This document shows positions 1 through 11,109 of a DNA stretch of 64,000 nucleotides, piece after piece. The translations under genes and the position numbers were made by a program. Under the pieces are notes generated by a model, which saw only the letters and a list, made by a program, of their open reading frames with translations, was not told the origin of the DNA and made no database searches. Each line of letters begins with the position of its first letter. Position 1 is the first letter of the stretch. Origin of the DNA: Cyprinodon diabolis (lineage: Eukaryota > Chordata > Actinopteri > Cyprinodontiformes > Cyprinodontidae); assembly GCA_030533445.1 (NCBI GenBank), contig CM060064.1, positions 47,683,287 through 47,747,286 of the forward strand. The letters run 5' to 3'.

Positions 1-345
1 TCCAGGATTCCATGAAGGTCAGGACTCCATGAAGTCCAGGACTCCATGAAGCTCAGGACTCCATGAAAGTCCAGGATTCCATGAAGGTCAGGACTCCATG
101 AAAGTCCAGGATTCCATGAAGGTCAGGACTCCATGAAGTCCAGGATTCCATGAAGGTCAAGACTCCAGGAAGTCTGGGACTCCATGAAGGTCAGGACTCC
201 ATGAAGTCCAGGATTCCATGAAGGTCAGGACTCCATGAAAGTCCAGGATTCCATGAAGGTCAGGACTCCATGAAGTCCAGGACTCCATGAAGCTCAGGAC
301 TCCATGAAAGTCCAGGACTCCAGGAAGTCCATGACTCCAGGAAGT
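1..345. repeat. Minisatellite of two alternating ~18-bp half-units
   Basis: Variants of the half-units TCCAGGATTCCATGAAGG and TCAGGACTCCATGAAAG alternate from the window edge to about 345, so the array probably continues to the left. The short open frame at its right edge is a product of the repeat. Confidence 0.9.
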
Positions 346-985
346 CCAGGCTGCTGTCCTGCGTGTTTGGGTTCCTACCTGAGCCGGTATAGATCTGCTG
401 CAGCAGCAGGACTCCTCGGTCCAGGGTCGGCTGTATCAGAGCTTCAGGAGATGCAGCGTTCCTCCAGGATGAAGCACTGCTGCGCCATCACAGATCCTTC
501 CTCCCAGCAGCTTTAGAAGCACCACTGCTCCCAGGAAGCTCCGTTCATTCTTTACATCTCTGCTGTTTTATGTTTTCATGCAGAATTATCAATGTGCTTT
601 ATGCACATTTCTTTTTTAATCATCCTGCTCAGTTTCATATCTCATTTAATCTGGATATCCAGATTTTTATACTCTAAAACAAAAATTGTAGATAAATAAA
701 TCAATTCTCTCTCTGTTCTTTTTGTCACTCATTAAAAAAGGGATTATTTTGTTCAGAGTTTAATCCTTCAGCTGAATCATGTCTGATACTTTTACAACAA
801 ACATCACTTTATTATTAGCTCTAATCTGCTGATCCTTCCCATCCGCTACCAGCCTTATCAACAAGGCCCAGAGACCCCCGTGACACTGATACTCTCCCTC
901 AGGAGAGTTTAGGACCTAGAAGCTACACCAATTAGCATCTCCAGACCTCCTGTGATACATTAACGCACAGCCACTCTGTTTATAG
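346..985. other. No gene recognised
   Basis: Ordinary AT-rich intergenic sequence. I see no supported coding exon, RNA gene or clear repeat boundary. Confidence 0.5.
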
Positions 986-987
986 TA

Positions 988-1175
988 CATAATAATAATT
1001 AAACTTTATTAATCTCACACAGGAGATATTCCCTCTCTGCATTTAACCCATCCCATTGGGGAGCAGTGGGCTTTAATTATGCGGCACCCAGGGAGCAGTG
1101 TTGGGTTAAGGGTCTTGCTCAGGGACCCAGAGTGCAGGCTGTAGCTAGAACTCAGAACCTCTGGTGGGATACCAT
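988..1175 (-). repeat. Head-truncated SINE copy
   Basis: This is the reverse complement of the body and tail of the SINE at 24489-24716: the AATAAAGTT-like tail, the TTAAATGCAG block, the CCCACTGCTCCCC block and the CAGCCTGCACTCT block occur in matching order. The tRNA-like head is missing. Confidence 0.75.
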
Positions 1176-1177
1176 TA

Positions 1178-1300
1178 GGCATTACTAGGCAGTTTCCTAG
1201 GGCCCCAAGTTCCTGGGGTTTAATACAACTGTTCCTTATTTGTGCACATTAATTATGTTTCTGATAAAAATCCTTTTGCTAAAATGCCAAACGGTTGATT
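1178..1300 (+). mobile_element. hAT terminal fragment (ZMYM1-like family)
   Basis: The ACTAGGCAG...CCTAGGGCCCCAAG block, followed by TGATAAAAATCCTTTTGCTAAAATGCC, matches the terminal segments at 11115-11250 and (inverted) 39995-40165. Only about 120 bp survives. Confidence 0.6.
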
Positions 1301-1504
1301 AAGCTTCTAGTTAGAGTGGCTCAGGTTATCCTGATCTATCTCTATAGTTCTGCTGCTATAGGCTTAGACTGCTGGAGGACATAGGGACCCCTTTTTCATC
1401 ATTCTGCTTCATTCTATCTCTATTCTCCCACTCTGCAGAATCAGAGAAATATCAGCTGTGCTGCTGCCATCAACACCTTTGTTTCTAGATGTTGGAGCTT
1501 GGCC

Positions 1505-1965
1505 TGTTTTCCAGTGTAGTCCTGTTTCTCTGACTGTGACTAACTGGATGTGCTCTCTTCATCCTCTGACATAGGAGCTGGCTCGGAGCTCGTCTGCCTG
1601 GCTGTGGTTTCCTGGACGGGGCCGCCTGTGGAGCTGGTTGACAGTTGCCTTTTGTATCTATGCTTCTTTTTCTATGTCTGCTTCTGTCTCCTTGAACCCC
1701 AGTGGGCCTCAGCAGATGGCCGCTCACACTGAGCCTGGTTCTGCTGGAGGTTTCTTCCTGTTCAAAGGGAGTTTTTCCTCTCCACTGTCGCTACAAGCAT
1801 GCTTAGTGTGAGGGATTGCTGAAGAGTCAATGAGTAGATGCAATCAGCTGGTTTTCCTTAGATAGAAAAGTTTGAATCAATCTGACTGGATGATCTGGTG
1901 AACTGGAAAGTGACCTGAGATGACATGATGTGAATTGGAGCTATAGAAATAAACTGAATAGAATT
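1505..1965 (+). repeat. Dispersed family A repeat, longest uninterrupted copy
   Basis: It contains the conserved core CCCAGTGGGCCTCAGCAGAT, then GGTTTCTTCCTGTTCAAAGG, and ends in an L2-like tail (GAGCTATAGAAATAAACTGA, ATTGAA-type repeats). Other copies lie at 5253-5535, 7500-7750, 14385-14685, 51660-51830 and (tail only) 55735-55880. The tail suggests LINE-mobilised SINE-like sequence. The short open frames in it are not genes. Confidence 0.8.
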
Positions 1966-1971
1966 AAACTA

Positions 1972-2145
1972 CAACACGGTGGCGGCAGCATCATGCTTTG
2001 TGATAGAGGTGACGGTGAAGAGAAATGGAGCTAAGTCAGGACAGTTGAGCTGAGACCTTCCAGCAGGAGAACAGTGGAGGCGTTGAATTGGAATGGTCTA
2101 GTCAAAGTTCGGATCTAAATTCCTAAAAACTGATGTAAATTTATA
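1972..2145 (+). mobile_element. Decayed Tc1 transposase 3' remnant
   Basis: GGTGGCGGCAGCATCATGCT resembles the HGGGSIM(L/V) codons of Tc1 transposases. Downstream, GAATGGTCTAGTCAAAGTTC and a following GATCTAAATTC resemble the EWPSQSPDLNP motif. No open frame remains. Confidence 0.5.
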
Positions 2146-2396
2146 TTATTTCAGAGACACTTTGAGTTGATCTGGAATCCAAACAGAATCTCGGGGTGTG
2201 AAAACTTTTCACTGCAGAGATCAGAACAGAGCGAGCCTTAAAGCAGACTGGTCTGCTCCCAGTTTGGGTGCGTCTGTGGAGCAGCTGGGGCGTTTGTCCT
2301 GAGTGGGAGGAGGACCGAAACAGGAAGCTGCTGCAGCTGCTGCTCTTCTCTCGAGGATATTTTCTCGCCTTTTCTCCGCTGATCGGACCTGCGCAG

Positions 2397-5300
2397 ATGG
2401 CGATCAAGGTAAGAGGCTCCAGCCGGGCTGCAGACCCTCCTGCCGGGCTGCAGACCCACCGGCCGGGCTGCAGACCCTCCTGCCGGGCTGCAGACCCACC
2501 GGCCGGTCTACAGCCGCTCCTCTCTGCTGGTAACGATCCGTGAACCTGTGGAGCTTCAGCTGTCAGACAGGAACCAAATACTGGAGGATTTATCTGCGGG
2601 AGATCTTTACAAACGTTTATAGTTTAAATTTTTAAGGGAAAAGGATTTAAATTGCAGCGATCAGCTGAAACTCTTCGCTCATTTGTCTCCAGGTATTTAT
2701 GCAGATCGACTCCATAAAATGTAAAGTAATGAGACTGAAAAAGCAACAGCTGAGAATAAACCTGAGAAACATTTATAAATGTTAAAGTTTCAACCGAATG
2801 AAAACATATTTTTTATTTTCATTCTAACAAAAAGGAATAGTTTCTATTTAAAAAAATCAAGCTGAAGAAGTTGAACTTGTGAACCTTCGTGTTTCCTTTA
2901 GAAGGAGACTTTTTAAAAGATTCCTGTAACTGGATGAAAGGATCAGTGGCGGAGCCAGAAAACTGGGGCTGGGGGCAGGGGGGGCGCCGACGCCTACTGC
3001 TTCAACCTTCACTGATCCACGTTCCAACAGGAACCCGCTAGGTTGAGCACATCAGGATTTTTAAAATGTATTTATTACTGTTTTCAAAGCTGCGTTTTAA
3101 AATATAGAATTCTATAGAGCTGTTCTAAATGAAATTTATTTTAGTTTACACTTGTGTATACACAATGACAAAAATAAATCTGTCTAAGTCATAAGTAATT
3201 ATTGGCTTTAATATTTTTATAATAGCAATGAAAAATCTAAAAATATAGAGTTTAGCACATTTTCCCAAAGCAACAGTTGTAGTGTAAACTATATGAGGTT
3301 ATCTATGTTTGGAGGCACTACAATGATCTATAGAGTATTTATTGGCTATAATATGCTTATAATAACAAATAAAAATTTTTCAAAAATAAAGTATCTTCCC
3401 AAAGTTAGAGTTGTAGTTGTCATGGTCCTGGTCTGATTGTTCCTGTTTTCCTTAGTTATCCATTTGTTGTCCTCTGCTGCCCTCTTGTGTCCTCCCTTCC
3501 TCTGTTTCTCTGTCCTGCCAGCACCTGTTGCCAATTTCCTCGTCAGCTCTCTCTCTGTCTCTGTCCCCTTTAAAGCCCTCCCTGTTCAGTTCCTGTTTGC
3601 TGGATCCTCGTCAAACATCCGGTCTAAACTTCTGTCTGTGTTCCTCGTCTCTCCCTGGCTTCTGGTTTTGGTTAATCCCTGATGTCTCCTTGGTTCAGGT
3701 TCGTTTGTAATTTTCAGTTGGACTCTGATTCCTGCTTCTGGACCTGTGAACCTGAATAAACAGTCTTAATTCACCTCTGCCTACTGGTCTCTGCGTCTGG
3801 GACTTCCACACAAACACCCATTCATGACAGTAGTGTGAACTAGATGAGGTTATCTATGTATCCTACAAGTTTGAAGGCAGCACAATGATTTATGGTGTAT
3901 TCGTTGCTCATTTTATTCTTATTCTAATAATAAAATAGGTGCCATTTGTCATTTAGGCTTTTGGAAATTCCTCAGAAAAGTATTATTTTCAAATCCAATA
4001 AATGTGATAATAATCCACCTCTCCTTGGCGACGCTTTTGAATATTTCTCTCTGATTATTTTGCATCTTGCAAACTGAGTATTTTTGGAGCAGTGAGCTCC
4101 CCATAGGATCCAATGTAATTCTTCCAGCGCGATAGGAGACTCGTTTTGAGGAAACTACGGTTGCAGCTCACTGTCTGGCTTTCTCTGGTGTCTGTTTTGT
4201 AGAATAAATAATCCGCTGACGAGTTATTAATCCGGAAAAGCCGAATCTGTGAATATATTGCCAACTTAACTGCATTTTCACGATGCTGTCTGCATGTCTG
4301 CAGCGGAGAGAGAGGAGAGATTGCTAGAGTTATATTTCCCCCCAAATAAATAATGCTGATTATTGTATAAATATTGTTGCTTTCTACAGCGTTCGAGCTC
4401 ACGCAGCTATTTTCATTGTACAGATCAGTTATCGTCCGATAGCTGCGCTGGTGGCTGCGCTGAAATCATTGCGCCGCTGGCGACACTGATGACGTAGACC
4501 TAGTTATATTTAATTACAAATATTATTTTTTCCCCTCCTGCTCTCAGGTAAAACTGTCTCAAAGAGAGAGGCTTGAGCTAAAACTGAAGGGGGTGGAAGG
4601 TTCTCCAGCCACAGCGCTAAGGGGGCATTTACATCTGAAAAGGGATTCATGAGTTGAAGTACTGCGGGGGGACTGCAGGCTGACGGAAATTCTTGTATCT
4701 GTGGGATTTCTAGTGTTAACTCAATTGCTGGTTTTTGAAAGCAAAAACCTGAGTCCCCCCCCACCTTAAGGTTGTTTTTTCTTTCTTAACATAGATGGCT
4801 TCCTTCACACCCCTCTCAAACCACCTGTCTTCTTTGTCCAAAATCTGAACATTCTGTTCCTCAAATATGCTTCACAATCATATAAAAGCGTACGGCGCAC
4901 ACAGACCGGCGCAACAACCCAACGCGTGAGTATATTTCGGCCTTTAGAGACGGGGTGAAAAACATCGATCGCTCTGAGTTTCCTGTCTTCGGCGAGCAGT
5001 GAGTGCTGCTGCGAGCCCCTCCCTCTTCCATAGCACCAAACAGGAAGTCAGACTCAGCAGCAAACTGTGGCTGAAAGAGAAGGACCAGGGTCTTCTGTTT
5101 TGAAAATCAGTCACACATGCAAAAAAAACTAATTTCACTAAAATATATCCTACATGCAGTTAACTCATACCCAGCCCCATTTCAACTAACTGTCTTTTGT
5201 TAACATAAGAAATTAAAAAGTTTTGGTCGGTAAAATAGCATTCAAACCCTCACCTTGAACCCCAGTGGGCCTCAGCAGATGGCCGCTCACACTGAGCCTG

Positions 5301-8300
5301 GTTCTGCTGGAGGTTTCTTCCTGTTCAAAGGGACTTTTTCCTCTCCACTGTCGCTACAAGCATGCTTAGTGTGAGGGATTGCTGAAGAGTCAATGAGTCG
5401 ATGCAATCAGCTGGTTTTCCTTAGATAGAAAACTTTGAATCAATCTGACTGGATGATCTGGTGAACTGGAAAGTGACCTGAGATGACATGATGTGAATTA
5501 GAGCTATAGAAATAAAATGAATAGAATTGAATTCAGCTGTGAAGGGCCATTTTGAATGGCTGCTACTGTAGGAGGATGAAACAGGATGCTTCCTATCATA
5601 AGTCCTTTAGCATAGGGACTTTCCTACTTGCAGCTAGGAGCTATTGGAATTCCCATAATCCTTTGCCTGACGTACAAATAGGCACATCCCACCTCACAGA
5701 GTTGATCAAAAAGCCATTATTTCTACCTCGTCTTTTGGGTGAAACATGCTTGTCTCCTCGCCTTCACATATTTGCAGGTTTTATGAAGGAGATTTTCAGT
5801 TCTTCACTATATTAGTGTAGCTTGTTTTTTGTAGATCTTGTCCCGGATGCTGCAGACCTGATGGGAATAGCATCATACATTTTCCTCTAGGGTGGGAACC
5901 AGATTTGATTTTATGTTTTTACAGTTAGCTGGAAAACTATGAAGTTTAAACATCTTTACAAAGTTTGGAGGAAACCTGGTGGACAATGATAAACTCAGGT
6001 CATTTGATGTCCTACAAACAATGATTATGAAGTTAAAAAATGTTCAAATCTGAGCTGCAAACTCAGAGCAGACTGGATTGTTCTGATGTGTCTGCAGAAC
6101 CTCTGAGATCATGCAGATTTCTGCAGCCGCCGCCCTCTTTCACAAACAGCTCCTCGCAGAGCCTGATCTCATTCAGCTGTTTCAGCAAAACAGACCCAAA
6201 CTGCTCAGAGTGGGCCCCTCGGACTCCAGGGAGCCCGTCTCTGCCGGTCAGAACTCCAGCTTCCTGCGCTGAGACAGAAAGATGGCCGACTGGATTAAAA
6301 GCTGTGGAGATAACAGGCAGAGGAGGGTTCAGAAATGCAGCCGGGAAGAAGATAAACATGAAGATCGGTCCCATAAAGTTTCACCCGTCCTGAAAGAGAA
6401 GCTCAAACTGACGGGTTGATGATTAATTCTTCACTCTCTAAATAAAAGCAAATAAAACTGCAGTCGGTGTCTCTGATTGGCCGACTGCGGGAAGAAGGTT
6501 CATGATTAACTGAACTGAGAAGCTGCTGATCAGGCTGGATCATAAGATCTGAGATCATTCAGAGCAAACCCGGTTAGAGCAGCAGAGGAGTCTAACTGAT
6601 CCAGAGTCAGCCTTCCTGACAGGGAAAAACACCTTCACTCACCGTGATGCTGGAATTCCAAAGATTCCAGGTTCCTGGGAGAGTCTGAGATTCCCAGAGG
6701 AGAGCAGCTCCTCACTGCAGCATCTGGGCGCAGAAAGTTTTTCTGTTCGGTGGAAACTTCATGGCTTTCTGGACCTTTGAGTTTATCTTGAATTCTGAAA
6801 TACTTTCATTTTTTATAGTTTTCAGCCAAACCCTTCATCCTCCAGCTGATGTGGGACCAGCTTTCATCTCGGCCTGTTTTATTCTTTCCAGAACCAGTTT
6901 GGATCTGCTGGGCTCACTGGAGCTGTAATATCATTTTTTCAGTTCATTCGAACTATTTTCCCCAACACACACCCCAATTACTGCATGATGCCGCCACCAC
7001 CGTGCTTTGCAGACCTTTTTTTTTAACGTTCTGGTCATGACGGCATCAAAAGGCTGAAACAAAGCAGGAGAATCAGCAGCGGCTTAATGAGGCAGAACAT
7101 CTTCCTCCAGAACCCAAACAGTCCTTGGTAGGGTTAGTGTAGGTGTCTGTGAATCTGTTGCCATGGATTCCCAGCTCTGGTCCTCAGGATCAGCTCTGGA
7201 CAGAAGTAGGACCATGTGCAGAAGACTGTGTCTCGCTCAGCTCATGCCTGGTAGCAGGATGGAGCTGGAGCGTGGAGGAGAGCAAAGCTGAGGTGGACAC
7301 AGCCCAGAACGGCTGCAGACATCCGGGTTCATCTTCTCCTCTTCAAGCTCAGTAATGATTACAAACAATAAAAAAAAAAAGTTTAAAAATCTTCAGAATA
7401 TTAAGTGAAAGAGGTTTGAAATAGAAACAAAGAAAATTATTACTGAAACTCTGAGAACTGATAGATACATTTATAGGTCCCTGATTCTATTTTTCAATTC
7501 TATTCAGTTCTCAGACTCATTGACTCTTCAGCAATCCCTCACACTAAGCATGCTTGTAGCGACAGTGGAGAGGAAAAACTCCCTTTGAACAGGAAGAAAC
7601 CTCCAGCAGAACCAGGCTCAGTGTGAGCGGCCATCTGCTGAGGCCCACTGGGGTTCAAGGAGACAGAAGCAGACATAGAAAAAGAAGCATAGATACAAAA
7701 AGCAACTGTCAACCAGCTCCACAGGCCCCCCCCCCCCCCCCCCCCGTCCAGGAAACACACAGTCAAGTGGTTCACATTTTTTTGTTTGGTATTTAAACTG
7801 CAGGTTTCCCCCACTTGAAAAGGCAGCTTGCTTCCAGAGATTTCACAGGATTTCACTCAGAACACCAAAGTTGATTCTTTCCCTTTTTCTCTTTTATTTG
7901 AAAGTTCAATCAACAATAGTCGTAGCAGTAGCAGTATTAGTAGGTGAGAAATCTTTAAACATAAACAGAAAACACAATGATTAACATCCTTTAAATAACA
8001 AATTAGTTCCTGAAACAATATATGATTTAAACCCTAAATCAAACATATTCAAAGAATTATTGAGTGATACATTTTAACATTCTAGTGTTAATTTATTTTG
8101 TCAAATACATTTTAAATGATTCCTCTTTTTTTTTTTACTTTTCTTGTAATTTAACATTTCAATCTAAATATTCACATAATCTGTGGCTCACCGGCTCCTT
8201 CTCCTTGGAACAAACTTTCCTGCAGTGCATTCACCCAGGCACCCTCATAGTGCTCATTGCTGCTTAGTGAGTGAACATCTCCCAACTGATCCCTTAATTA

Positions 8301-10260
8301 TCTTCACCTGTCTTCAGGTTGGGAGACACTCTCCCCTATGCTCAGTCAGAGGAGGGTGGGGCATGAATTCAGCTTAACACACACAGCCAGGCAGACGAGC
8401 TCCGAGCCAGCTCCCATGTCAGAGGATGAAGAGAGCACATCCAGTTAGTCACAGTCAGAGAAACAGGACTGTTTGTTTAATTTAGGGATGAAACAATGAA
8501 TCGGATTAATCTGTTCTTTTAATAATTGTCAACTAATTGAATAATCAATTCATCGTTAACTTCAGTATAGAGACTCTTAAACAAGCCTTTAACTGACAGA
8601 GCGACCGACTTAGAGCAGGAATTATGCCAAGATAGTGAAAAAAGAAAAAATTGAATATTTTGCATTTAAGATAAAAATGATTTCCGTCTGTCAATCCTCT
8701 CTATCCAGAACTCCTCAAGTGTAAAAGTTTTATTTTCACTTGGTTTAATTTAGCTAAAAACCGTTTGCTATCCGACTATTAATAGATTTATCGAAAAAAT
8801 AATCGAGAGATTAATCGATTTGCGAAATAATCGTTAGTTGCAGCCCCGGCTTAATTCATGTGGAGCCCTTTGAACAATGTTTGTTGTGCTTTATAAATAA
8901 ACTTGCCTTGCCTTGCCTTGCCTTGCCTTGCCTTGCCTAACCTCGGCTGCTGTGTTTCAGTACTCTGAGCTGGAGCTGGCCATCAACACCATGGTCACAG
9001 AGTTCTACAAAGCTGCAGACGATGGACCCACCATGAACGCCACCCAGTTCCAGACCTTTGCCTCCAAACAGATGCCGCTCATTGCCAAGGTACTGATGAC
9101 ATCACCAAGGATCCTCCAATCAGAGCGCACCTCACCTCATTTTCCTACGTTTCCCCACAGTACCTATTTATCACCACTCTTTAATTCACCTCAAAGACGA
9201 TAAAGTTGTGTTTTTAGTTTGTTGTTCTTCAGAAAGCGTCTGAATTAATCTTAAATTTTCTCATTGATTCTAATTTTGCTTCGGGAAACGATTCTGGAAA
9301 CAATTTCCCAGAATTTCCTAAAATTGTCCCAGTGGTGCTGCCTTTACGCTGCTGATGGGTCTCTCAGTTAAAAAACAAAACATGGAATGGTCAATAAAAA
9401 AATAAATAAACTTGCAAAATTACTAAAATGAACAGAAAAGTCTTAACATTTATGTGAAGTTACTGTCTTCCATTTTTATTGGCGTTGTTTTGTAAACAGC
9501 ACCACCTAGAGGACATCAGTAAATATTACTGAGGGGAAGAAATGGAAGCAGGCAGGAAATGAAAAAATAGGAATTTAAGAAATTAAAGTTGAAGAAAATG
9601 ACAAAGACTGCACAGAAATGTACGACTTTATATCGTTTAGACTAAGATCTTAAAACTGTCATAGATATTTCTTATACTTACAGATGATGTATTTATTTTA
9701 TGATGATTAATTTCATGCTTAGTCATTAATTCTAAAGTTTTAATCCAACTCATCTTCCTGTATTTTTATGTTCTGCTAGTTTTAAACATAGTCAGTCTGC
9801 AGCTGAGCTTTAAGGAAACAAATCAAGTAAAAACAAAAAAGCTTGTAGGGAGATTATGAATTAAACATAATAAACATAAAAAAATCTGATTTAGTTTCGA
9901 TCCAAAGAAGCTTAAATCAAAGGTCCACCTGCTGCCAGGAGGGGGAGCTGTCTGGTACTCCGCCGTCATGGTGACTCTGCCTCCTCCCTGCAGCCTGGAT
10001 CTGAATTCCTGGGATGTTTGAGTGTGTGACATCACTTCCTGCTCTGAGTGCTTCCAGATGTGTGGCCTGACTGTGCTTCCTGTGTGCAGACGGTGGAGAG
10101 CGAGGAGGGTCTGGGTCACGTCCTGCAGCAGATGGGCGTCACGAGCAGCGAGAACATCTCCTTCGATGACGTCTGGACGCTGATCAACAAACAGGCTGTG
10201 CAGGTCTTCAAAAACATGCCCCCAGAGAAGGGCGTCAAGTGTAACTGCCTGCTGCAGTAA
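2397..10260 (+). CDS. S100-like protein with degenerate EF-hands and a CaaX-like tail (3 exons)
   Basis: Coding exons are 2397-2408 (Met-Ala-Ile-Lys, donor GTAAGA), 8961-9089 (acceptor TTTCAG, donor GTACTG) and 10090-10260 (acceptor GTGCAG, stop TAA). Both introns are phase 0 and the product is 103 aa. Residues 5-47 fit the S100 N-terminal half: helix ELELAINTMVTEFYKAA, then a short loop, then NATQFQTFASKQMP. The C-terminal half keeps the helix-loop-helix outline (LGHVLQQMG, then ISFDDVWTLI), but the usual DxNxDG calcium loop is absent, so calcium binding is doubtful. The last residues KCNCLLQ form a candidate prenylation box (Cys-Leu-Leu-Gln). The middle block is loosely reminiscent of sentan, but I cannot assign an orthologue. 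Intron 1 is 6.5 kb and full of repeats. The ATG was chosen because the donor follows it in frame; the 5' UTR start is not defined. Confidence 0.8.
2422..2505. repeat. 40-bp GC-rich tandem repeat in intron 1
   Basis: Slightly over two copies of a 40-bp unit that itself contains two GCCGGGCTGCAGACC half-units begin 13 bp after the exon 1 donor of the S100-like gene. Confidence 0.85.
2944..4488. mobile_element. hAT-like non-autonomous element carrying a solo LTR
   Basis: It starts CAGTGGCGGAGCCAG and ends (inverted) CAGTGTCGCCAGCGG, typical hAT-style ends. The flanking 8 bp do not match, so the boundaries are tentative. Inside are two imperfect copies of a ~160-bp unit (about 3180-3360 and 3345-3960, the second split by the LTR). 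No transposase frame is visible. Confidence 0.45.
3418..3829 (+). mobile_element. Solo LTR with 5-bp target duplication
   Basis: The 412-bp segment starts TGTCATGG and ends CATGACA. It is flanked on both sides by GTAGT (3413-3417 and 3830-3834). A TTTAAAG box near 3570 and AATAAA near 3755 fit the U3/R/U5 order of a retrotransposon LTR. No internal region remains, as expected after LTR-LTR recombination. Confidence 0.8.
4489..5250. other. No gene recognised
   Basis: Includes an 84-codon minus-strand open frame (4510-4764) without recognisable domain. I see no splice-supported exon. Confidence 0.4.
5253..5535 (+). repeat. Family A repeat copy
   Basis: Core CCCAGTGGGCCTCAGCAGAT through the L2-like tail (AAATAAAATGAATAGAATTG), nearly identical to the copy at 1690-1965 but lacking its 5' part. 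Confidence 0.85.
6095..6674 (-). other. Two possible collagen-like exons (uncertain)
   Basis: On the minus strand, 6674-6643 is bounded by CCCAG and GTGAGT and reads EPGIFGIPASR. Then 6263 to about 6101, after acceptor GCGCAG, reads EAGVLTGRDGLPGVRG and continues open with LNEIRLCEELFVK. Gly-X-Y spacing suggests a triple-helix fragment, but the two pieces do not join in a consistent phase, the second donor is weak, and no other exon was found. This could be chance or a decayed gene. Confidence 0.2.
6970..7035 (-). mobile_element. Tc1 transposase scrap
   Basis: GCATGATGCCGCCACCACCG is the reverse complement of the HGGGGIM-type Tc1 segment. Nothing else of the element is recognisable. Confidence 0.35.
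7500..7754 (-). repeat. Family A repeat, 3' part of a split copy
   Basis: Reverse complement of 1615-1850, with a C-homopolymer of about 20 bases at 7727-7745. The copy breaks off after GTCCAGGAAAC and resumes at 8387. Confidence 0.8.
7763..8386. mobile_element. 616-bp insertion splitting a family A copy
   Basis: ACACACAG occurs at both edges (7755-7762 and 8379-8386) and joining across it restores family A order. The length and 8-bp repeat would fit a hAT-type insertion, but no inverted ends are seen and the repeat is low complexity. Confidence 0.4.
8387..8470 (-). repeat. Family A repeat, 5' part of the split copy
   Basis: Reverse complement of about 1525-1605 (GAGCTCCGAGCCAGCTCC and CAGAGGATGAAGAGAGCACA blocks). 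Confidence 0.75.
8483..8847. mobile_element. MITE with AGGGATGAAAC / GTTGCAGCCC ends
   Basis: Begins TAGGGATGAAACAATGAATC and ends (inverted) GGGGCTGCAACTAACGATTA. The inside is rich in AATCGATTAAT-type palindromes. This matches a terminal-repeat MITE type I recall as common in teleosts. No coding capacity. Confidence 0.7.
8848..8940 (+). repeat. L2-like tail plus (CTTGC)n
   Basis: TTTATAAATAAACTTG followed by six CCTTG units ends 20 bp before S100-like exon 2. A LINE-type 3' tail is likely. Confidence 0.6.
9210..9990. other. Intron 2 of the S100-like gene
   Basis: No repeat or exon recognised in this AT-rich stretch. Confidence 0.5.
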
Positions 10261-10575
10261 CACCTGCACTGACCTGACCACAGGGGGCGCTGTAGGACCG
10301 CAGTCAGACATGATGACTGATAGAAAAAAGAAATCCACTAATTGTTTGTTTTTCCTTCAAACTCAAGCTTGTTTTATTCTGATCTTTAATGTGAATTATC
10401 AGAGTCCATGATGACAGAAAGGGAAGCAGATCATCTGGAATTTTTTATCTAGATCCGCTAATCCGTGCAGGCTCTCAGGGGGCGGGGCTTAATGAGACTA
10501 ATGAACTTGGGTTTTATGTCTCCTGTCCAACACAGGACACATAACCCTGCACACCAACACAAACCCAGACATTTA

Positions 10576-10581
10576 AATAAA
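10576..10581 (+). promoter_or_regulatory. Candidate poly(A) signal of the S100-like gene
   Basis: AATAAA lies about 315 bp past the stop codon, the first good match downstream. Confidence 0.4.
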
Positions 10582-11109
10582 AAATAAAAAACAGTTAACC
10601 AAACAGCCGGAGTACCCGGTGAGACGCCGCGGAGACAAAACACAAACACACCAAGCAAGGATGGAAACTCTTCTGTCTGCGAGGCAACAGCTCAGGATCC
10701 GACCGGAAATAAACGAGGGATAAAATAAAAACAATCCGAAAAAAATTATCATTTAAACAGTTCAGAAAAGTGAAGTTAACCAGATTAATATTAAAATAAA
10801 TTTCCTTCTTAAGAATCGGTTGAGATTTCTGGGGAAATTAGAAATGTTACAAAAATAAAATGATTAGTGGCTCAGCTGTAATTGGGAGCATCTACTTGTT
10901 AAAAAATGCTAAATTTTTTTTATTTTAAATAATTTTATTATGTGTTATTTTAGTAAATGTCATCATGGTAATAATATTATTTTGTCACGTTTGAGCCTCC
11001 ATATTTCAGCTGAAAGATAAGAAGGGCAGAAATATTTCGGAATATATATATATATTTTTTTTTACAAGTTTTTAAGCTGCATAAATACAGAATGTGAGAT
11101 TTCTTTCCC

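Noticed and set aside
6040..6393. 117-codon plus-strand frame
   Set aside because: No recognisable domain. The opposite strand shows more exon-like features, and those are themselves weak.
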